64,000 nt of DNA from Rhynchopus euleeides (lineage: Eukaryota; Euglenozoa; Diplonemea; Diplonemida; Diplonemidae), in assembly GCA_963210315.1 (NCBI GenBank), contig OY723262.1, forward strand, positions 310,001 through 374,000, written 5' to 3'. Made by a program: the position numbers and the translations under genes. Position 1 is the stretch's first letter. Each line of letters begins with the position of its first letter. Positions 10,710 to 21,784 of this stretch are shown here, one piece after another. The notes beneath the pieces are model-generated. The model saw only the letters and a program-made list of their open reading frames with translations, searched no databases and was not told the DNA's origin.

Positions 10710-11487
10710 AATAGTTGGTTTGGTGTCAACAATCCTAACATATCGAGGAACAGCCCTTCTTCTTCCTTCTTCGAGTCTACTAGTTTACCAACCAGGCCAG
10801 ACGTGCGCATAGCTCACCATACCTTGATGATGCTCTCTGAAACACACATGGCTATGTTTTGCCCAAAGTGCATGAGGTGGGGCTGGAGGAGGCACTCTCC
10901 TGGATTTCCTCTTCTGCTGCCCCACATTGCTGTCGATAAACAATGACTTAGCCGTGCTCTCAGCAGACTCAGTGAAGAAGAGGGGTGTGCAGCGAAGCTG
11001 CCCTCACACTCGGAACGGTTTTTTTCCGCCCCCCCCCCAAGGATTCAGAGTTGTTTTGAGGTGTGGGGGAGTGGGAACTGCATGAAAGGGCGGAGCCTCA
11101 CATCGGAATGGCGGGTGTGTGCGTGTGGGGGGAGGGGAAGGGGGGAATTGCATGCGCGGCAGTTTTGGAGGGCGAAACCCCGGCCCAACCCCCCACCCCA
11201 CCCCACTGCCCCACCTCCTCCACAACGCCCGAATCACGCATCAGAAAAGGGAGGGCTCGAGCGGGTTGTCGGGCGCGGCCGAATCGTAACAAAAGGTGGT
11301 GGGGGAGGGGGTGCACAGTAGCGAAGGCCACTTGGCTTGGGGGTGGGGGGGTTTTTTTCCAGATGAAATTGGCTTTTCAGAGGTGGAGGGAGGGAGAGGG
11401 GGGGGCTGCAGAGCCCACCTACCCACCCACCCCACCGCCCCCCTCCCACCTACCCACCCTCCCCCACACCTTTATCTGGAAGGGGGG
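10710..11487. other. Intergenic, no gene seen
   Basis: Mixed sequence, then strongly C- and G-rich runs from 11020 to 11480. It would contain the 3' UTR of the MRNIP-like gene. No other feature is supported. Confidence 0.5.
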
Positions 11488-12348
11488 TCAGTCATCGAGG
11501 AAGTCATCCCAGATGCTGGCGGGCTGAGGGGCGGGTGGAACCCCGACCGCCATGTCTTCGAGGTGCGTCTGCACGCTCTGGACCGACGCCGGATCAAAGA
11601 GGGGGCGCGGGGCCTGCTGCTGCTGCTGCTGCTGCTGCTGCGGCGCGCGCGCCCCACCAACCCGCCAGCTCGGGTAACGCATGCTGCTGTCCTCCGCACC
11701 ATACGAAGCATCACCCAGCTCCAACGCGTTGCCGGAAAAGGGATCTGCCGACCGCGTCGCCCTCGGCGAATGGTACGGTGTGCTGGGCGTCGCCCGCATC
11801 CGCTTCCACTGCGTCGTGCTCGACTGCGCCGCAGCCTCTGCCAGCTCGTCTTCAAACCCGCGCTTCCTCCCCGACACGCCGCGTGCCGATGCACGCCGCG
11901 ACCCGCTCGACCCGAAGGACGACGTGAGAGATGCAGAGGAGTTAGACGCTGGGCCTGATGAAGCCGCACTCCCGCGGCACACCCGGCGTGACGCAGGCAT
12001 CTTCTTCGGTGTCGCCAGCGGTATCTCTTCCTCCTCACCGGTGCCGATGACCTGCACAGCCTCTGGCTCGTCAAGGAACTGCGCCCACCCGCCTTCCGGG
12101 TGTTCACCCTTGTCAATATCCAGGCCTGACACGCCAGAACCGGTAGGCTCCGGTGGCGGCTCGTCACCCTTGCGCATGTTCAGCTCCTGCACCTGCCCCC
12201 GCAGTGCGGAGGCTGGCCCCCTCCCATAGACCCGTTGGAGGGTCTGGGCTGCGCCGCACACCACACACTTCCACTTTTTGGATTTCTTCTCCTGCTGCAC
12301 CTGGAACATCCTGCACCCCGCGCACTGCAGCGCCAGGTACTCCACCAT
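11488..12348 (-). CDS. MRNIP-like zinc-ribbon protein
   Basis: A single-exon gene of 286 residues. The N-terminus matches the family of MRN complex-interacting protein: a zinc ribbon with Cys9, Cys12, Cys28 and Cys31 (CAGC, CVVC) set in FQVQQEKKSKKWKC, followed by VYGRG and a basic VQELNMRKG helix. GWAQFLDE near residue 87 resembles the conserved W-x-x-[FY]-L motif, and the extreme C-terminus (IWDDFLDD) matches the acidic Phe-Asp tail of the family. In animals MRNIP binds the MRE11-RAD50-NBS1 complex and promotes the response to DNA breaks. The middle is Ser/Arg-rich and disordered, with a run of ten glutamines (CAG/CTG triplets near 11618-11645). Upstream, a C-rich tract and an AG precede the ATG by 8 bases, as at the other genes. 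The family call rests mostly on the N- and C-terminal motifs. Confidence 0.7.
   Translation of the reverse strand: MVEYLALQCAGCRMFQVQQEKKSKKWKCVVCGAAQTLQRVYGRGPASALRGQVQELNMRKGDEPPPEPTGSGVSGLDIDKGEHPEGGWAQFLDEPEAVQVIGTGEEEEIPLATPKKMPASRRVCRGSAASSGPASNSSASLTSSFGSSGSRRASARGVSGRKRGFEDELAEAAAQSSTTQWKRMRATPSTPYHSPRATRSADPFSGNALELGDASYGAEDSSMRYPSWRVGGARAPQQQQQQQQQAPRPLFDPASVQSVQTHLEDMAVGVPPAPQPASIWDDFLDD
11615..11645. repeat. CTG/CAG triplet run
   Basis: About ten perfect triplets, encoding a polyglutamine stretch in the minus-strand MRNIP-like protein. Such runs vary in length between alleles. Confidence 0.85.
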
Positions 12349-14494
12349 GTTGGCGGCTCGCGCAGGGGGGGGTGGGGAAATCAGTCAGGGCAAACTTTTG
12401 ATGGGGAAGGGGTGTGGGGTTTGGGGGGGGCGCTCAAAAAAAGCAAAAAAAGGGGGGGTCCCAAATGGGGGACGTGTGTGCTTGGGGGGGGGGGGGTGGC
12501 GGGTGGGTGGCGCTGGTCCCACCCTGCGGCACTCCGCCTGCGAAGAAGAAGGTGAGATGGGGGCGGGGCCGCTCGGCTTGTCTCTCCGCCGCCCCATTGT
12601 CCTTCAATGCAGGCCCTGCGTCCTCCCCCCGCGCCCCCTCCCGCACACTCCCCCCCACGGTATATCCCAGCGAATTGGAACGAAACAAACTAATGAGATC
12701 AGGCAAGGCACCCCCACACGCACACACACACGTGAATTTTCTTATGGTAGTGGAGGGACCACAGAGCTACCTGCTCTCTTGTTTGACGTGACCTCCACAG
12801 TGTGCACACAGGAGGACCTACACGGCAATTTTGTTTTTAGTGTAAGCTGCATCAGGCAAACTTCTGATTCTGCTTCCACTGCGCACGCCTGCCCCTCCCC
12901 GTGGTCAGGAATTCTGCAAAGGCCATGGCGTTGTCCCGCAGGGCAGTGTTAGCTGCGTTCGTTCTGCACGTTTTCACTTCCGCCACCATTTTTTTTGGGT
13001 GTGTTTGCAGCGATTCCACACTCCAAAAAGCCTTGCCCTGCTGAAGGCTGCGCATCTCCGTTGAGGGGGCCCAGAAAAGGGTTTGAATAAACAGCATGTG
13101 GATTCGGCTCCCCACCAAAAAAAGGCGAAGGAAGGCCACCGTCCCCCCGAAGTGTCCAGAAAAAAACGGCCCTCCCTCTTCCCGGCAAAGCTTTGCTCGG
13201 ACTACTGTTGAGGGAGGGACGCAACGTGGTGGCGGCGGTGGGGGGTGGGGGTGGGGGGGAGCGATCCACCAAGGACGGTGTAGCACAAAAATTTTGGTTT
13301 TCGTTGCGTGGCATTCCAGTCACAGTTTTGGCACAGAGTGACACCATCGTATTTTGATACCCCGAGGGGCCCCCTTCCGCAGACGACATAGCGACACGTC
13401 CCCCACCCACTCCCTGGCTGCAGCTTTGCGGGGAGCAGGGAATATTCACGTGGGACACTGGCCCGCGGGCCGTCCACGGCACACGCAATGTTTGGACGAA
13501 ACGCGCAACTATGAGGCAAAGAGAACAAGAAGTGAAGGGGGTGGGGGGGGAGAAGGGGCGGTTTGTGCAGTGCCACCTTGGGAATGGCCTGTATTGGGTC
13601 TAATCGGCGATTCAAAAAAATCACGCATCGCAAACATCACCAACAAGGCGCAGACATGTAAGAGCACCCGACATTGCAACATCATATCACACGGTTTTTG
13701 GGCTCGTTGGGACTGGCCCCTGGGGTCACACACTCCCACCTTTAGCTGCAGGGCTCGACCTGCATCTGGCTTTGCGCACAAAACCAGGCGAATCTTTAGA
13801 CTGTAGTGTAGAAGCCACCGAAAAATCGCCTGCTCTTGCAGCGATCTCTACGATACACTGGGTGCGCACAAATCCACACCAGTCCGATTGATTTCAATGT
13901 TTTGCACAGCAATCGCTATGCAATATAACTGGCAAGGCAAGGCAGACAGGCCCCAAGCCGATGGAACAGCATTCAGAATTGAACAAGACAGCCGCATTCA
14001 CGGACGTCTTGGCTGAACGACCGGCCACCACGACCAGGCCCACTTCTCTAGAGAGGGTCTCGGTGGCACAAGACTTGAATGCTGCCAGAGGTCCACCCAA
14101 CTCTGCAAGCCTACGCTGGGCCGAATGCATCCGATGCCGAGTTCCCTTGGTTTCGTTATAACGGGTCACGAACGACGACAGATGTGCGGACAGACAAACC
14201 CAACAAGCAACCCACCCCGTTCGTTTGATCCGTCTCCCGCTTTGGCAGCACAGAGCAGGCTGAAGGGCGAGATACGCGAGAGGCTGTGCAGGGCCCACCC
14301 TTCCGCCATCAGGTGCGGGGTCCCCCTATGCAATCTCATTGTAGCCCCGGGAGGAGCAGCAGCACATGCGCACAAAGGACAGGATGGCTGTGGCGGTGTT
14401 GTGGTGCAGTGAAGAGGCGCAGTGCAACAGCAACAACAAGGGTTTTGTTTGGACAACTGGGAATAAGAGATCAAGGCAAGCCCCCCCCCCCCTA
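12349..14494. other. Intergenic, no gene seen
   Basis: About 2.1 kb between the MRNIP-like gene and the first element cluster. Long G runs near 12420-12500 and 13220-13260 and a C run at 14481-14492 mark it. Its open frames on both strands carry no domain. The C run ends in the TA that starts the cluster. Confidence 0.5.
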
Positions 14495-15427
14495 GGGCAG
14501 TGATTAAATAAACGTTGAAAACGTTTAGCGTTTATAAACGTTTAACGTTTCTCAAAATTCTGAGCGGAAATAAACGTTCAGATAAACGCTTAATAAACGT
14601 TTCCTGCAGGCTCTGCCACTGAGTCACTTTACATCATAATATATCATGGCCAGCACACCACACCCCAAATTCCAGGGCGGGGGGTCACCGCTGCGGTGAG
14701 GACAGCAAGATGTCGAAGCGCAGGGTCGAAAACATCGGCGCTATTTCTGGCCACTTCTTGTACCCGTGCCTGCTGTACCAGGTGCCTGTTCCAGTCAGCT
14801 GCCTCCCATCAGAGGAGGCATCTGAGATCTGAGACTCTCGTATGGCGTCCCTGTGCCACATGCTCACAGGTGAGGCACCACACCCGAGGACGCGCTCCCT
14901 GGCAACGGATGCGCCGTGCCACAGACCCAGCTGCCGTAAGCTCCCAAGAACAGCGTCTAATGGGACACGAACTGTACCATACTTCTCCCACAACTGTTCC
15001 TGGCGCGATTACCTCATATTGGCTTGCCTTTTGGCCTCTGGAGGGCACCGAGAAGCTGTTATGTTTCAGAACAATCAACGACAACAGTTCTTCTGTGCAT
15101 CTGGCAGGTTGAGGTGTGCTTGCTCTGCTTGATGTGTCCTGTGGTGTGCAGCCCAGGTACAAGTTCTGTCCCAAAAATTTTGGTTGCTAAAAACGGCATC
15201 GTCGGGGGCATACACCCCCTGTGAGTGGGCGGAATTGAGTTTCCGGAGCATATTGGGCACTTTCTGCCACCAGAATCGTGTGGGAGTGTGTGAGGTCAGG
15301 TTATGTGGGTGGGGTGTGGGCAAAGCTGCTTCGCTAAATAAACGCTAAACGTTTAGCGTTTATAAACGTTTAACGTTTATTTAAAAACGGTTTCTGAAAT
15401 AAACGTCGTTTATTGGGTTCACTGCCC
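14495..15427. mobile_element. TA-bounded element E1, GGGCAGTG ends, AAACGTTT subterminal repeats
   Basis: The ends are GGGCAGTGA and its complement, lying directly inside TA dinucleotides at 14493-14494 and 15428-15429. Inside both ends is an AT-rich array of self-complementary words (AAACGTTT, AACGTTTA). The longest block, TTTAGCGTTTATAAACGTTT, is in the same orientation at both ends (about 14523 and 15348). The core from about 14736 to 15300 is closely similar to the right half of element E3 (55436-55985), although E3 has different ends. The shared core contains short minus-strand frames (RQEQLWEKYGTVRVP, SDGRQLTGTGTWYSRHG) that I do not recognise and that are broken in both copies. Probably non-autonomous. 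Confidence 0.75.
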
Positions 15428-15736
15428 TAGGGGGGGTCATAAGCCCGTACAAAACCACATTTTTCAACATACCATCAGAACCGCCCTAATACCTGATCTG
15501 ACCCGAAAATCCGACCCATACCCCCCCGGAAACCGTCTGGAGCCCACTTGTGACACCTGATGCGCACTTTTGTGATGATTTTTTGGGGTCCTAAAAAATG
15601 TACCTCAGTTTCGTACCTTGCCTTTGTACCTGAACCACTCCCGACCGCAGTATTTCGTTCTTTGCAAGGAAAGGGTATCACTACGCTCACCCAGCACGCC
15701 GAGCAACACATGCCGTGTGCCTAGGGCCTCGCAGAG

Positions 15737-16057
15737 GTGTCAGATGCTGCTGCAGAGGGGTACCTTGCTCGAAAGACGCTCGCCAAACGGGAGATGTGCG
15801 GGGTCCCGGCAGAGAGCGTTGTGGCAGACCTGCGTCAGAAGAAAACGGCACACGACATCCGTGAGGCGACATTATTTCGGGCGCTCCGTCGGGCTGGGTA
15901 CATAGGAGAGCGAGTGGGACGTGGTGACGACAGATATATGCAGTGGTGCATCAACTGCACGCACGTGCGAAAAGCGGCGTTCCTTGCTGGCCAAGAAAGA
16001 TGTCACCTGCACTCCTACTCCTCCCACTCCTCCTGCTCCTACCCCTACACCAACTGA
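15737..16057 (+). CDS. Conserved small ORF in element E2, possible transposase remnant
   Basis: Encodes 106 residues (MSDAAAEGYLARKTLAKRE at the start), identical in E5 at 56949-57269. Residues about 35-85 (TLFRALRRAGYIGERVGRGD, then HVRKAAFLAGQE) faintly resemble the spacing of the second helix-turn-helix of Tc1-type transposases (R-x-L-[RK]-x-A-G ... R-x-A-R-L-x-F-A). With TA target sites this would fit, but no DDE catalytic region follows. The end of the frame is a Ser/Tyr/Cys run produced by a TCC-rich repeat. Coding status and function are uncertain. Confidence 0.3.
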   Translation: MSDAAAEGYLARKTLAKREMCGVPAESVVADLRQKKTAHDIREATLFRALRRAGYIGERVGRGDDRYMQWCINCTHVRKAAFLAGQERCHLHSYSSHSSCSYPYTN

Positions 16058-16752
16058 TGTGGGCAGTGAGTGATGGCAGCTCCAGAGCAGCAGATGATCT
16101 AGGGAGCGATGAGCGGGTCAGCCGGGCAGACTACCCCAGTCCGTACCGGAAGTACGAAGCGTTGCGGGCCCGCCACCACCGCCTCCAGGAGAGGACCCGA
16201 GGATTAAGAGTAGGGTTGTACAACGCCAGGGGAGAGTATTCCCCTGGCGTTGAGACATCCCTGACGATCTTGCGGTCGCACTGTGGGGGTTGAGTCGGCA
16301 GGCAGATGCCTATCCAATGACTTTGTTGAGTCCTCACATGGTACACTCTCATACGTGCTGTTGAGACTGCGTGGTGTACTACACCCAGAAGGTGGCTGAA
16401 CTCATTCAGCTGGCGCAACAACACAACATTCCCACCAATCAGGTACAAGAAAGACCTTGCCGAGGCACTGGGGAGGCAACATCGTGCCACCTGAGCCGGA
16501 ACCACCGCAGAAAAGGCAAAGAACGAAATATTGCGGTCGGGAGTGGTTCAGGTACAAAGGCAAGGTACGAAACTGAGGTACATTTTTTAGGACCCCAAAA
16601 AATCATCACAAAAGTGCGCATCAGGTGTCACAAGTGGGCTCCAGACGGTTTCCGGGGGGGTATGGGTCGGATTTTCGGGTCAGATCAGGTATTAGGGCGG
16701 TTCTGATGGTATGTTGAAATTTTTGGTATTTGTACGTTTTTAGGGGGGCTTA

Positions 16753-17443
16753 CACGGTGGGATCTTGTAAATTTTACATGTAAAAATACCGATTTTTACA
16801 TGTATTATACATGTATAATACTTGCATGTCAACTATTATACATGTATAATACATGTATATGCCTGAAATATACATGTAAAATACATGTATATCAAGCAAA
16901 AATACATGTATAATAGTTGCATGTCAACTATTATACATGTATTTTTACTTGATATACATGTATTTTACATGTATATTTCATGCATTTACATGTATTTTAC
17001 ATGTATAATACTTGTCATGCAAGTATTATACATGTAAAATACTTGCACGACAAGTAAAATACATGTATAATACTTGCATGACAAGTAAAATACTTGCATG
17101 CAAGTAAAATACATGTATTTTACTTGCATGCAAGTATTTTACTTGTCATGCAAGTATTTTACATGTATAATACTTGCATGACAAGTATTATACATGTAAA
17201 ATACATGTAAATGCATGAAATATACATGTAAAATACATGTATATCAAGTAAAAATACATGTATAATAGTTGACATGCAACTATTATACATGTATTTTTAC
17301 TTGATATACATGTATTTTACATGTATATTTCAGGCATATACATGTATTATACATGTATAATAGTTGACATGCAAGTATTATACATGTATAATACATGTAA
17401 AAATCAGTATTTTTACATGTAAAATTTACAAGATCCCACCGTG
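16753..17443. mobile_element. N1: 691-bp near-perfect palindromic element, CACGGTGG ends, in TA
   Basis: Begins CACGGTGGGATCTTGTAAAT and ends with its complement; the two arms pair along nearly the whole length with a centre near 17100. The interior is built from short self-complementary words: TACATGTA, ATACATGTAT, TTGCATGCAA, ACTTGCATGTCAACT. TA flanks both sides (16751-16752 and 17444-17445). The related E5 has the uninterrupted site GCTTATGACC at 58531-58540, so this is an insertion with a 2-bp TA duplication. No coding capacity. Confidence 0.9.
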
Positions 17444-17453
17444 TATGACCCCC

Positions 17454-18407
17454 CTACCCCCCCCCCTCCAACCCTCCCAGATCCAGAGAGATGTGCGTCC
17501 GTGCTGAAGCTGGATACACAATAGACAGAGCACTGCATACCCATGCCGCAGGTCGCGCACCCTGCCATGAACGGGAGGATGTACTTGATGCCGTCAGACA
17601 GCCCGCTGGCGAAGGAGATGCCCAGCGTGCCAACACTGCGGTGGAGGGGCGGGTGGGTGTGGAGTAAAAGCCAGGCACAGAGTGGACCCTCAGTTCACTC
17701 TGCAGGTTGTGTCCGAGATCTGGTGGTGATGCTCGGCCTGCTCGTGAAAGGCACGGGTGGGCGGGTGGGTGGCATACAACACGAGGTACAGCCCCAGGCC
17801 AAGGTCAGAGCCAAGGAAGGCAAACTTGTCCCGCAAGAACGCCCACGTGAGACGGTCGCGCTCGTCCTTCTTCTGCGCGTGTGGAGGGGGTTGCATGGCA
17901 TCGGAGTGGAGGGTGGTCGAGTGAAGTGTGGAGGCATATGAAAGGGGGGCCGTGGCAAACCGCGGCTGTTCCGTGTGGCTGTCGCATTTCCTCCGACACA
18001 CAGGCATGTCTGGGGCAAAAAGCCAAAGTGAAAAGGGGACTCTGCCACTTTTCCCTTCCTCCGGTGACCGCATGAGTTCACAAAAAGGCTCCGCGCCACA
18101 ACATACCTGGGCCGCAAGCTGAAGGCAGCCAAAGATACAAAGGTACCAGCACATCAGCGACTCCACAACGCTGGGGTCTGCGGGCGTGGTGGTGTGGTGG
18201 TGTTGGTGGTGCACCTCAAGAGAGGGGGCGGGGCAACGCAAGGCTGTGTCATCCAAACACAGAAACATCGGACACCAAAACATGCCACGGAATGGAGCGC
18301 ATACCTGTCAGGAAGATGATGGCGGCGATCGCACCGCATGCGATGTTCGCAACCCCTGAGAGCCCGAACAGCCATTTGCACGCAGTATCGAAAGTGCACA
18401 GACCCAT
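17454..18407 (-). CDS. Small four-helix membrane protein, COPI-associated-like
   Basis: A five-exon gene assembled by splice sites and phase: 18305-18407, 18107-18177, 17778-17872, 17541-17635 and 17454-17509, totalling 139 residues. Donors are GTATGC, GTATGT, GTATGC, GTATGC; acceptors end in CAG. The first three introns are 127, 234 and 142 nt; the last is only 31 nt and is the weakest call. The protein starts MGLCTFDTACKWLFGLSG and has four hydrophobic segments (about 13-33, 41-57, 78-103, 108-121). FAFLGSDLGLGLYLVFVGTL resembles the F-x-FL...G-x-x-[FY]-x-[FIV]-x-G-x-L core of COPI-associated/Tvp15-type Golgi membrane proteins. Start chosen at 18407, the first ATG, which lies about 28 nt after a TAGCAG. 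The stop TAG (17454-17456) uses the TA beside E2 and E2's first base. If the 31-nt intron is retained, the frame reads into the element instead. Confidence 0.65.
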
Positions 18408-21400
18408 CGTGTCGACACAACCCAAAGAGATCGACTGCTAATGGGCGAGGTGATATCGAAGCTGCACTAGACCACACTATGTCACAACCAAGAGGGGCCA
18501 ACACGATGGGATCCGGGAGAGGGAGAGGGGTGGGGATGAGTCACGGCAGCGGCACAACCTCAAAGACAGGCGTGTGTGTGATGATGGCCACCCCCTACAG
18601 GCACACCACACCACACCCCGCTGTGCGCCTTGTTTCTCTCAGGCACATCCTGCTGCGTCGGCCCACCGACCGCACCAAACCAATCCCACCGTCTGCCTGG
18701 GACCTGTGCTGTGTGTTACCGCAGCACTCCTGATGAGGCAAAACCCGAACCACCAATAATCAAACCGGAGAGGCAATGAAGGCATCCACAATGGATGGGA
18801 ACCCCTCATCCGCTCTTCATGCAGGGTAGGGCAGGGCAGGGAGAGAGGGTGATGTGTCTAATTTCGGGAGGCGGGGGGGTGACGCACAGGGGCAGGAGGC
18901 GCGCTTCTTACGCATTATGGATTTGCCTTCATTCTTACACAGAGAGAGGGGGGGGGGGGGGGGTCATCCGCTGCCGGCATTTTTTTCGGCAAAAAAAAGG
19001 GCGGCGATCTTCACAAGAAACGCGCCACAAACGCGCCTGCTTTGCTTTTGGCACCGCAGCGAAGACCCCCATCGGCAGGGCAGAGGCAACTGGGAGAAAA
19101 CTTTCTGGTTGCCTCTTCTTTTTGCTGCATCTTGCGAACCCCCCCCCCCCACCCTCACTCACACCATCAGACTGGGGTGAGTGGGTGTGGCATGAGTGGG
19201 GGAGCATGTGTGGCAACAGCACTTCAACGAGCACTGGGAGAGACCAGGCCTGCTGCACAGACCCTATCTGTCCCATGATCACCCCCCCCACAGCAGACGA
19301 AGGCTGCCAGATAACAAGCACACCTCCCTGGTGGAGGGGAGGGAGCTTGCTTGTTAGGTTGAGAGAATCAACCAGGCGGCGTGGCCCCCGTCCACCTCGG
19401 CACCCATGCACTACGTCGTAGTGTTGGCCGAGCCTTTGATTACTGACTAACTTACTGAATGAACACCGGACTCACACTTGTACAGAGGTGGGCTCGAAGC
19501 CCGTTGGGGGAGAGGGGTACAAAGGTGGGATGTGGGGGAGGGGAGTTGTATTCTGACAAAACAAAACGCCGCGCCGCCCCCAGAGAGGGCGCGGGGGGCA
19601 GTGGCCCTGGCCCTCACTTCCCGTGAAAGCTAGCAGGAAAATACACACCGCCGTGCAATGCCGTCTCGTTTCGAACCTACTATGCGATGTTCTCCACTGG
19701 TTCCTCCTCAAGGAATCAACGGGGGTCAATGGCACCTAAGACCGGCCAAGTCCTAGGCAGACGGCATCACGGGGTGGGAGCTTATTGTTTGGTGGCTGCA
19801 AAAAAGACTCGAAGCGCCTTCTGTGTGTCCGAGAGTGTGCCTGCATGTGCAGGGCATCGAACACGGGCACGGGTCTTTTTGTTTAGTGCAAAAGTATAAA
19901 AAGCTAGCTGTTCTACCAAAAACAATTCGGTTCGGCAAAAAAAAGAGCAAAAAAATAACTGAAAAGAAACGAAGACAAATACCGGATCTGGAAAAGTAGT
20001 TCAAGTCCCTCAACATCCAACAGAGCCCGGGCTGGTTGTGTCGGACGGCAGCACTCTGGGCCTGCTTCGCTTCAGTAAGCATGCATGTTGGTGTACAACA
20101 CTCCTGACATTTTGCCTCATTCGCCCTTCCGCCCCCTGCGTGACAGCGGGAGCCAGTGCAGCTTGTGTTGCCTGACTGATGACATCGCCCGATACTAACT
20201 AACCACACCCTGCCCACGCATTTTCATGCAGTGCGATGATTTGCCCGTCGCGTTTCCCGCATGGCCCGACCAATGCCGTGGGGAACGCCCGACAAGGCGA
20301 CTTCTGATGATGCAACACACGCATAGGTGTGCTGCAAACACATTAAACTTCTGCTCGGCACCACCCCGGTGTACTGCCTCCACTCCCGGAGGGAGTGCAG
20401 CGAAGGCCAGTGTACCTCCGACATGAGGGGAGGTGACGTTGAGGAAGAAGAAGGCGAGAGCAGCCTGTGCCCACCGTGGCACAGGTTTATGAGAAAATGG
20501 CGGAGAGCGGAATGCCGGGGGCGGCACGTATCGCACATGTGATTGGAAGAAGTCGCACCCAGATAGAAAGATGTGTGAATCTTGTGGTGAATGTATCAGA
20601 ATCAGAAGCATTCCCGGAGGTCGGGCAGCACAGCGCCGAGCTGCTTTTTTTGGACGAGTTGAGCTTTCCGCGAGCCCCCGGTGATATTTCGGGTACTTCT
20701 GGCCACACGCTCTTTTCATTTTGGTTAGCAGAGGGGAGCATTTTTTGAACTCAGCCCTCGACTGCCACTCAAGTCAAGTGCATTGCATCTGCTCCACTGC
20801 CTGATGATTCCCTACATTCCAATCAAGATACCGTTTCGCGGAATTAATGCGCAACTCGCAATACTTCGCAACAATGCGAGGATATTCTGCACTTCAGAAC
20901 AAAGGCACGCCATTGAACACCCGCATGCCCGAACGAACAGAAATGGAAGAGCGCCGGTGGAGCACAAACGGGAGATATGATGGCACGTGACTCTCAGCCT
21001 GTCTGCGTGGCCGCTGTGACATGACACGCACCCACACAGAGGCGGGGGGCAGGACAAGGGCACAATGCAACTGTACCCAAGCACATACCCAAAACCATTG
21101 GCAAGGGGAAAGGGTCGGGGGTGGGTGATGAGATCGGCAAACAAAACAGCAGAAACATACAGGCAAATGCTGGAAAGGGCCGGTGGGTGGCAAGCCAGTC
21201 GTTGTGGACAACTGGGGGATGGGTGGGTAGGCAAGCACCGTTTCGCACATTGGACACGGGGGCACAGCGACTCCTCGCCGGGTTCGTGCCTCACGCACAC
21301 ACCATTAATATTATTGGGTGCATCACAAAAAGAACCCTCCGTCAGAGCAGACGGACAGCATCGCTGTCCAGCAGAAGACGAGAGGGGCGCAAAGCGGGCA

Positions 21401-21784
21401 GCTGTGCCCGGGTAAAAAGAGAACAGGGGGGAGGGGGTCACCAATTCGCCTTCCGGTAAGTTGCGGAATGCCTGCACAGCAGGACAGCTGCCGGAAGATT
21501 TCTTGGCACCGCACAGTGCTTGAGGAGAGACAACCACACCAGCCCTGGCGTACGACAGGGCCAGGGTCGTGACCTGTTGTGCCTCAAGGCAATGCAGGGT
21601 GCCTCTGGAGTGGAGCCTTCTACACTCAGATACACGCAGATGCGACACTCACGAGCAGGTATTCGGCACACACCAACGTGAGAACCGACCCCGGTGTCGC
21701 TCCAACCTCCCTCCCCTCTCCCTCTCGGCTGGACGCAATCGTGAAGCGCTGTGCCAAACCGAAGCCAAAATCAACACCAGCCAC
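18408..21784. other. Intergenic, no supported gene
   Basis: About 3.4 kb between the membrane-protein and kinase genes. G runs occur near 18950-18963 and C runs near 19140. A lone copy of the end motif AGCGAAGACCCCC lies at 19069-19081 without a visible partner. A plus-strand frame at 20467-20748 has a helix-turn-helix-like stretch (AARIAHVIGRSRTQIERCV) but no further support. The last part holds the kinase 3' UTR. Confidence 0.45.

Larger units (their letters stand above)
15430..17454. mobile_element. TA-bounded element E2, with nested palindrome
   Basis: Ends GGGGGGGTCATAAGCCCGTA and its complement form terminal inverted repeats of about 240 bp (15430-15667 and about 16513-16750). TA flanks both sides: 15428-15429 is shared with E1 and 17455-17456 adjoins host sequence. 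A second copy, E5, lies at 56642-58545. The element N1 sits in its right terminus. Two plus-strand frames are preserved almost unchanged between E2 and E5, at 15737-16057 and 15943-16293. E2 lacks about 187 bp near 16371 that E5 has. Confidence 0.8.

Noticed and set aside
16753..17443. CRISPR-like array of short repeats
   Set aside because: The repeats are overlapping palindromes without spacers, the organism is eukaryotic, and the sequence is one large inverted repeat.
19838..19925. Possible tRNA on the minus strand (GGTAGAACAG and TTCGATG words)
   Set aside because: No consistent acceptor and T stems can be drawn, so it is not called.
20467..20748. Plus-strand frame with helix-turn-helix-like AARIAHVIGRSRTQIERCV
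   Set aside because: Only one short stretch looks protein-like; no terminal repeats or further domain nearby.
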